Shown piece after piece: positions 6,595 to 9,839 of a stretch of 9,839 bases of DNA. This DNA is from JBQCDV01 sp051960855 (GTDB lineage Bacteria; Actinomycetota; Actinomycetes; JAJZTN01), in contig JBQCDV010000227.1 in assembly GCA_051960855.1 (NCBI GenBank), positions 1 through 9,839 of the forward strand. The letters run 5' to 3'. Every line of letters starts with the position of its first letter. Within the stretch, counting starts at the first letter, position 1. Both the position numbers and the translations under genes were made by a program. A model generated the notes under the pieces. It saw only the letters and a program-made list of their open reading frames with translations, was not told where the DNA came from and did not search any database.

Positions 6595-8217
6595 ATGGCG
6601 ACAACTGCGACCGAAGCGGGATCGGGCAACCTGCGCCGAGATGTCGGCCGGATCGGGCTGCTGTTCACGAGCGTCGGCTCCATCATCGGCTCCGGGTGGC
6701 TGTTCGGAGCCCTCAACGCCTCCAAGCAGGCTGGCCCTGCCGCCGTGGTGTCCTGGGCGCTGGGCGGCGTGATGATCCTGCTCATCGCCCTCGTGTACGC
6801 GGAGCTCGGCGCGATGTTCCCGGTCTCCGGCGGCGTCGTCCGCTTCCCCCACTTCGCCTTCGGCTCCTTCGCGAGCTACACGGCCGGTTGGATCACGTGG
6901 CTCGCTGCCGCCTCGGTCGCGCCCATCGAAGTCGAGGCGGCGCTCCAGTACGCCACGAACTACATCCCCTGGCTGACCCATGAGGTCGACGGCGTCCAGG
7001 TGTTCCAGCCTGGCGGCTATGCGGTCGCCGTCGTCCTCATGGCGATTTTCTGCGTCGTCAACTTCTACGGCGTCAAGTGGTTCGCGCGGGCCAACACCGT
7101 CATCGTGTGGTGGAAGCTGGCGATCATCTGCCTGGTCATCGTGGCGTTCCTGCTATCCACGTTCCACGGCGACCACTTCACCGGCTTCGGCGGCTTCACG
7201 CCCAACGGCTGGCACGGGGTCTTCTCCTCGATCGCCACCGCGGGCATCGTCTTCTCCTACCTCGGCTTCCGGCAGGGCGTCGAGCTGGCCGGTGAGAGCA
7301 AGAACCCAGGCCGCAACGTCCCGATCGCCGTCATCGGGTCGGTGCTCATCACCACAGTCATCTACATCGGTCTGCAGGTCGCCTTCATCGGCGCCGTGCC
7401 CGACTCGAGCCTGGCCAAGGGCTGGACCAATCTCAACTTCGCCGGAGACTTCGGCCCGCTCGCGGGTATTGCCAGCATCCTCGGCATGGCGTGGCTGGCC
7501 GGCCTGCTCTACGCCGACGCCATCATCTCCCCCGGCGACACCGGCCTCATCTACACGACGGTGACCTCGCGCATCTCCTACGCCATGGGCAAAAACGAGA
7601 ACGCACCGCAGGGTCTGGCCAAGCTCAACGCACGGGGTGTGCCGTGGGTGAGCCTGATCGTGGCGTTCCTCGTCGGGCTCATCTTCTTCCTGCCGTTCCC
7701 CGGATGGCAGAAGCTCGTCGGCTTCATCACCTCCGCGACAGTCCTGTCCTTCGGCTCTGGACCGATCGTCCTCGCCGCCATGCGGCGCGAGCTGCCCGAC
7801 CAGCGCCGCCCGTTCCGGCTGCCCGGCGGCGACGTGCTGCCGTTCCTCGCCTTCTGGTCGTCGAACCTCATCGTCTACTGGACGGGTTGGGAGACCAACT
7901 GGAAGCTCTTCGTCGCGATCCTCATCGGCTACGTCCTGCTGATCATCCACAAGGCGACCGGTGGCCACCCGCACGGGTTCGACTGGCGCTCCGGGTCGTG
8001 GGTCTTCCCGTGGCTGATCGGCCTCGCCTTCATCAGCTGGATCGGCAGCTACGGCGGCGGCACGGGCACGCTCGGCTTCGGTACCGGCTTCGTCGCCACG
8101 TTCATCCTGACGGTCGTCGTCATGGTCTGGGGCGTGAAGGTGCGGCTGCGGACCGCGGCCATGCGCGACCACATCGAGCGCTCGTCCTTCGAGGAGCCGG
8201 AGGCTCTGGAGGTCTAG
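6595..8217 (+). CDS. APC-family amino acid permease (YveA-like)
   Basis: This 540-residue polytopic inner-membrane protein of the amino acid-polyamine-organocation superfamily probably acts as a proton-coupled amino acid importer. The first helix carries the substrate-site signature GSIIGSGWLFGA (residues 28-39). Next come the GP-AAVVSWALGGVMILLIALVYAELGAMFP helix and the cytoplasmic loop ELAGESKNPGRNVPIAV after helix 6, both family hallmarks. Hydrophobic segments continue to about residue 515 (roughly 12-14 helices), then a charged tail ends in EEPEALEV. The start ATG 6595 is chosen for the strong GGAGGAGG site with 4-7 bases spacing; an in-frame GTG at 6577 lies upstream of that site and is unlikely. 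The closest group I recall is the B. subtilis aspartate:proton symporter YveA, but the substrate is not established. The gene is divergent from efeO; tandem repeats start in its last codons. Confidence 0.9.
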   Translation: MATTATEAGSGNLRRDVGRIGLLFTSVGSIIGSGWLFGALNASKQAGPAAVVSWALGGVMILLIALVYAELGAMFPVSGGVVRFPHFAFGSFASYTAGWITWLAAASVAPIEVEAALQYATNYIPWLTHEVDGVQVFQPGGYAVAVVLMAIFCVVNFYGVKWFARANTVIVWWKLAIICLVIVAFLLSTFHGDHFTGFGGFTPNGWHGVFSSIATAGIVFSYLGFRQGVELAGESKNPGRNVPIAVIGSVLITTVIYIGLQVAFIGAVPDSSLAKGWTNLNFAGDFGPLAGIASILGMAWLAGLLYADAIISPGDTGLIYTTVTSRISYAMGKNENAPQGLAKLNARGVPWVSLIVAFLVGLIFFLPFPGWQKLVGFITSATVLSFGSGPIVLAAMRRELPDQRRPFRLPGGDVLPFLAFWSSNLIVYWTGWETNWKLFVAILIGYVLLIIHKATGGHPHGFDWRSGSWVFPWLIGLAFISWIGSYGGGTGTLGFGTGFVATFILTVVVMVWGVKVRLRTAAMRDHIERSSFEEPEALEV

Positions 8218-8262
8218 AGCCGGAGGCTCTGGAGGCCTAGGGCCGGAGGCTCTGGAGGTCGA
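8194..8262 (+). repeat. Three 23-bp tandem repeats across the permease stop codon
   Basis: Copies lie at 8194-8216, 8217-8239 and 8240-8262. Each shares the core RGCCGGAGGCTCTGGAGG, with variation in the first three and last four bases. The first copy encodes EPEALEV and includes two bases of the TAG stop. Each unit contains GAGCC-GGA-GGCTC (GGGCC in copy 3), able to form a small hairpin. A decayed fourth start (GGGCC, 8263-8267) follows. The 23-base period does not keep reading frame, so only the first copy is coding. The array may act as a weak terminator between the permease and the regulator, or may be a recent slippage expansion. Confidence 0.85.
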
Positions 8263-8275
8263 GGGCCACGGGGGC

Positions 8276-8306
8276 TTGACCCTCCGGCGACCGGAGGCCG
8301 CATCGT
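8276..8306 (+). promoter_or_regulatory. MerR-type promoter with palindromic operator
   Basis: TTGACC (8276-8281) is a -35-like hexamer and CATCGT (8301-8306) a weak -10, with a 19-base spacer, the unusual length typical of MerR-regulated promoters. The spacer region holds a perfect palindrome, CCTCCGG-CGA-CCGGAGG (8281-8297). This suggests autoregulation by the regulator encoded directly downstream, as known for TipA and other MerR proteins. The palindrome could also form an RNA hairpin acting as a terminator if transcription enters from the permease gene. Confidence 0.5.
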
Positions 8307-9102
8307 GGTCACCATGACGAACGACGCAGCTGCGCCGCTCACGGTGGGGCAGGTGGCCGCCCGCACCGGCATGACGGTCAAGACCCTGCACCACTACGAC
8401 GAGGTCGGGCTCTTGCGGCCGAGTGCGCGCAGCAGCGCGGGCTACCGCCTCTACACCGACGCCGACCTCGAGCGGCTGCAGCACGTCGTCGTCTACCGGC
8501 GCCTCGGCTTCGCCCTCGAGGAGATCGCAGCGATCCTCGACGACGCGCATGCCGACGTCGCCGGGCACCTGCGGCGGCAACGAGCCGCTGTGGAGTCCCG
8601 GCTGGCCGAGCTCACCGAGCTTGTGTCGGCCCTCGACCGAGCCTTGGAGGCGACGATGACGGGCACGCAGCTCACACCGGAGGAGCAGCGAGAGCTGTTC
8701 GGCGAGAGCTTCTCGGAGGACTACGCGCAGGAGGCCGAGCAGCGTTGGGGCGACACCGACGCCTGGCGCCAGTCGCAGGCGAGGACCGCCCGCTACAGCA
8801 AGGCCGACTGGCAGGACATCAAGGCCGAGGCCGACGCCGTCACGGCAGAGCTCGCCGCGTGCCTGCGCGACGGCGAGCCCGCCGACGGGCCCCGGGCGAT
8901 GGCAGCGGCCGAGGCCCATCGCCAGCACATCCACCAGCGGTTCTACGACGTGCCGTACGCGATGCATCGCGGCCTGGGCCAGATGTATGTCGACGACGAG
9001 CGGTTCGCCCGGACCTACGACGACGTCGAGCCAGGGCTGGCGGTCTACGTGCGAGACGCCATCGACGCCAACGCCGCCCGACACGAAGCCGTCCAATCCT
9101 GA
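8305..9102 (+). CDS. MerR-family transcriptional regulator with TipAS ligand-binding domain
   Basis: The 265-residue protein has an N-terminal MerR winged helix-turn-helix (about 12-80: LTVGQVAARTGMTVKTLHHYDEVGLL, then RSSAGYRLYTDADLERL). A coiled-coil dimer helix follows (about 85-118). The C-terminal TipAS antibiotic-recognition domain (about 131-256) includes SFSEDYAQEAEQRWGDTDAW, HRQHIHQRFYDVPYAMHRGLGQMYVDDERF and a final YVRDAIDANA helix. TipA-type proteins sense thiopeptides or other bulky amphipathic drugs and activate their own gene and resistance genes. The FYDC cysteine of typical members is Val216 here, and the only Cys is Cys186. The start GTG 8305 has GGAGG seven bases upstream. 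ATG 8314 in the same frame would suit a leaderless mRNA from the promoter at 8276-8306. The ligand is unknown. Confidence 0.92.
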   Translation: MVTMTNDAAAPLTVGQVAARTGMTVKTLHHYDEVGLLRPSARSSAGYRLYTDADLERLQHVVVYRRLGFALEEIAAILDDAHADVAGHLRRQRAAVESRLAELTELVSALDRALEATMTGTQLTPEEQRELFGESFSEDYAQEAEQRWGDTDAWRQSQARTARYSKADWQDIKAEADAVTAELAACLRDGEPADGPRAMAAAEAHRQHIHQRFYDVPYAMHRGLGQMYVDDERFARTYDDVEPGLAVYVRDAIDANAARHEAVQS

Positions 9103-9123
9103 CCCGCGGCGCGAGACAGGGGC

Positions 9124-9150
9124 CGTCCGCGCGCTACCGGCGCGCGGGCG
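9124..9150. terminator. GC-rich hairpin between convergent genes
   Basis: CCGTCCGCGCGC (9123-9134) folds with GCGCGCGGGCG (9140-9150): eleven pairs, one of them G-U, over a five-base loop. It sits 21 bases after the stop of the MerR gene and overlaps the last base of the stop codon of the convergent epsilon-subunit gene. No T-tract flanks it, as is common for terminators in very GC-rich actinobacteria. It could serve both directions. Confidence 0.5.
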
Positions 9151-9349
9151 TCCGCCGTAGCGCCGCGCGCCGTCGGCTTCGCCACATGCCCGCGAACGAC
9201 GCTGCCGTCACTCCTGTCGCGTCGCTCGCAGTCGCTCTCGCGTCGACGTGACGAGAAGCAGCAGCAGCGAGGACCGCGGCGACGGCGGCGACCTCCTCGG
9301 GCGAGGCACCGCCTCTCACGGCGAGACCGGGCTCAGACGGGCGGGACAC
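9134..9349 (-). CDS. Second acyl-CoA carboxylase epsilon subunit
   Basis: This 71-residue protein starts at GTG 9349, which lies inside the 3' end of the upstream beta-subunit gene (17-base overlap in another frame). It ends at TAG 9134-9136. The core GLAVRGGASPEEVAAVAAVLAA (residues 8-28) matches the epsilon-family pattern of a short strand with Gly-Gly followed by an acidic/alanine helix. The C-terminus FAGMWRSRRRAALRR (residues 52-66) has the family's Trp (W56) and basic end. The same frame stays open far upstream through the beta-subunit gene, but that part is only a shadow. GTG 9319 is an alternative start, but would cut off part of the conserved core. The partner is presumably the beta subunit just upstream. 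Confidence 0.78.
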   Translation of the reverse strand: MSRPSEPGLAVRGGASPEEVAAVAAVLAAAASRHVDARATASDATGVTAASFAGMWRSRRRAALRRTPARR

Positions 9350-9839
9350 CGTGGCGCCGTTCGGAGAAGTGGCGGGAGCGGCCGCTGGCCATCGCGATCC
9401 GGCGCACGAGCTCCTCACGCAGGTCGCGGGGCTGGACGATGCCGTCGATGACAAGGTCGGACGCGAGGCGCAGCAGGTCGACGTCGGCCTCGTACTCCCG
9501 GCGCCGCTCGGCCACGAAGTCGGCCCGCTCCTGCTCGTCCTCGATCTCGGCAATCTTGTTGGCGTAGACCGCGTTGACGGCCGCCTCTGGTCCCATGACC
9601 GCGATCCGTGCAGTGGGCAGCGCGAGGGTGGCGTCGGGACCGAAGCCGGGACCATCCATCGCGTAGAGGCCGGCGCCGTAGGCCTTGCGCAGGATCACCG
9701 AGACCTGGGGCACGGTGGCCTCGGAGACAGCCGTGATCATCTTCGCGCCGTGGCGGATGATGCCCTGCCGTTCGACCTCGCTGCCGATCATGAAGCCGGG
9801 GACGTCGGCGAGATAGACCAGCGGGACGTTGAAGGCGTC
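9333..9839 (-). CDS. Acyl-CoA carboxylase beta (carboxyltransferase) subunit, 3' part
   Basis: The frame is open to the window edge, so only the C-terminal 168 residues are seen. They begin DAFNVPLVYLADVPGFMIG. The C-half oxyanion region ILRKAYGAGLYAMDG and LPTARIAVMGPEAAVNAVY is typical of biotin-dependent carboxyltransferases. At the position of the propionyl-CoA-selecting Asp in PccB this copy has Tyr (codon 9663-9665). The tail ends in HGVPPV rather than HGNIPL. It is therefore a paralogue of the gene at 1-1359 with probably different acyl-CoA preference. Substrate cannot be assigned: short-chain, branched or methylcrotonyl-like substrates are all possible. It is translated together with the epsilon gene that overlaps its 3' end. 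Confidence 0.93.
   Translation of the reverse strand, partial: DAFNVPLVYLADVPGFMIGSEVERQGIIRHGAKMITAVSEATVPQVSVILRKAYGAGLYAMDGPGFGPDATLALPTARIAVMGPEAAVNAVYANKIAEIEDEQERADFVAERRREYEADVDLLRLASDLVIDGIVQPRDLREELVRRIAMASGRSRHFSERRHGVPPV

Noticed and set aside
8194..8262. CRISPR-like array
   Set aside because: The 23-bp units are directly adjacent with no spacers, and no cas gene is present; it is a simple tandem repeat.
7153..9096. Long open frame (647 codons) on the minus strand opposite the permease and the MerR gene
   Set aside because: It spans two well-supported plus-strand genes and their spacer; its translation is Asp/Gly/Arg/Glu/Val-rich low-complexity with no domain, as expected for a shadow frame in GC-rich DNA.
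9350..9655. N-terminal extension of the second epsilon subunit
   Set aside because: The frame stays open far into the beta-subunit gene, but the extension is Ser/Arg/Pro-rich and shows no homology pattern; the conserved epsilon core begins after 9349.

Overview
The window is very GC-rich, with strong third-position G/C bias. It carries single-gene acyl-CoA carboxylase epsilon subunits, a TipA-type MerR regulator, an IdeR/DtxR-like iron box and a leader peptide of the actinobacterial sulfur type. Together these point to a high-GC Actinomycetota chromosome. The genus cannot be told from the sequence.

Left block (1-3921, + strand): the 3' part of a propionyl-CoA carboxylase beta subunit (pccB/accD5-like) overlaps a small epsilon subunit (accE). 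A short leader-peptide ORF of 28 residues follows, then a dicarboxylate/amino acid:cation (SLC1-type) symporter, then a Maf-type nucleotide pyrophosphatase. In many actinobacteria maf lies directly behind accE, so the leader plus symporter looks like an insertion into a conserved carboxylase neighbourhood. The leader contains the LTRR-HVDL-RV...C pattern linked to sulfur/cysteine genes, which suggests the symporter may import a sulfur amino acid.

Middle block (3942-6427, - strand): efeB (Tat-exported Dyp-type heme peroxidase) lies behind efeO (lipoprotein with cupredoxin and imelysin domains), overlapping by one base. They form an efeOB iron-uptake operon without the efeU permease nearby. A DtxR/IdeR-like box overlaps the predicted -10 element.

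Right block (6595-9102, + strand): an APC-family amino acid permease is divergent from efeO and has a 5' UTR that could hide its ribosome binding site. It is followed by three 23-bp tandem repeats that begin inside its last codons, and by a TipA-like MerR regulator whose promoter has a 19-bp spacer filled by a palindrome.

Right edge (9134-9839, - strand): a second, different acyl-CoA carboxylase beta subunit (partial) with its own epsilon subunit. A strong hairpin separates this pair from the convergent tipA-like gene. The window is thus bracketed by two beta-epsilon carboxylase pairs that point inward. No rRNA, tRNA, CRISPR array, transposase or phage gene is visible. The most novel leads are the leader-peptide/symporter unit, with its altered sodium-site residues, and the RNA-level or promoter-level control elements before the permease and the MerR gene.
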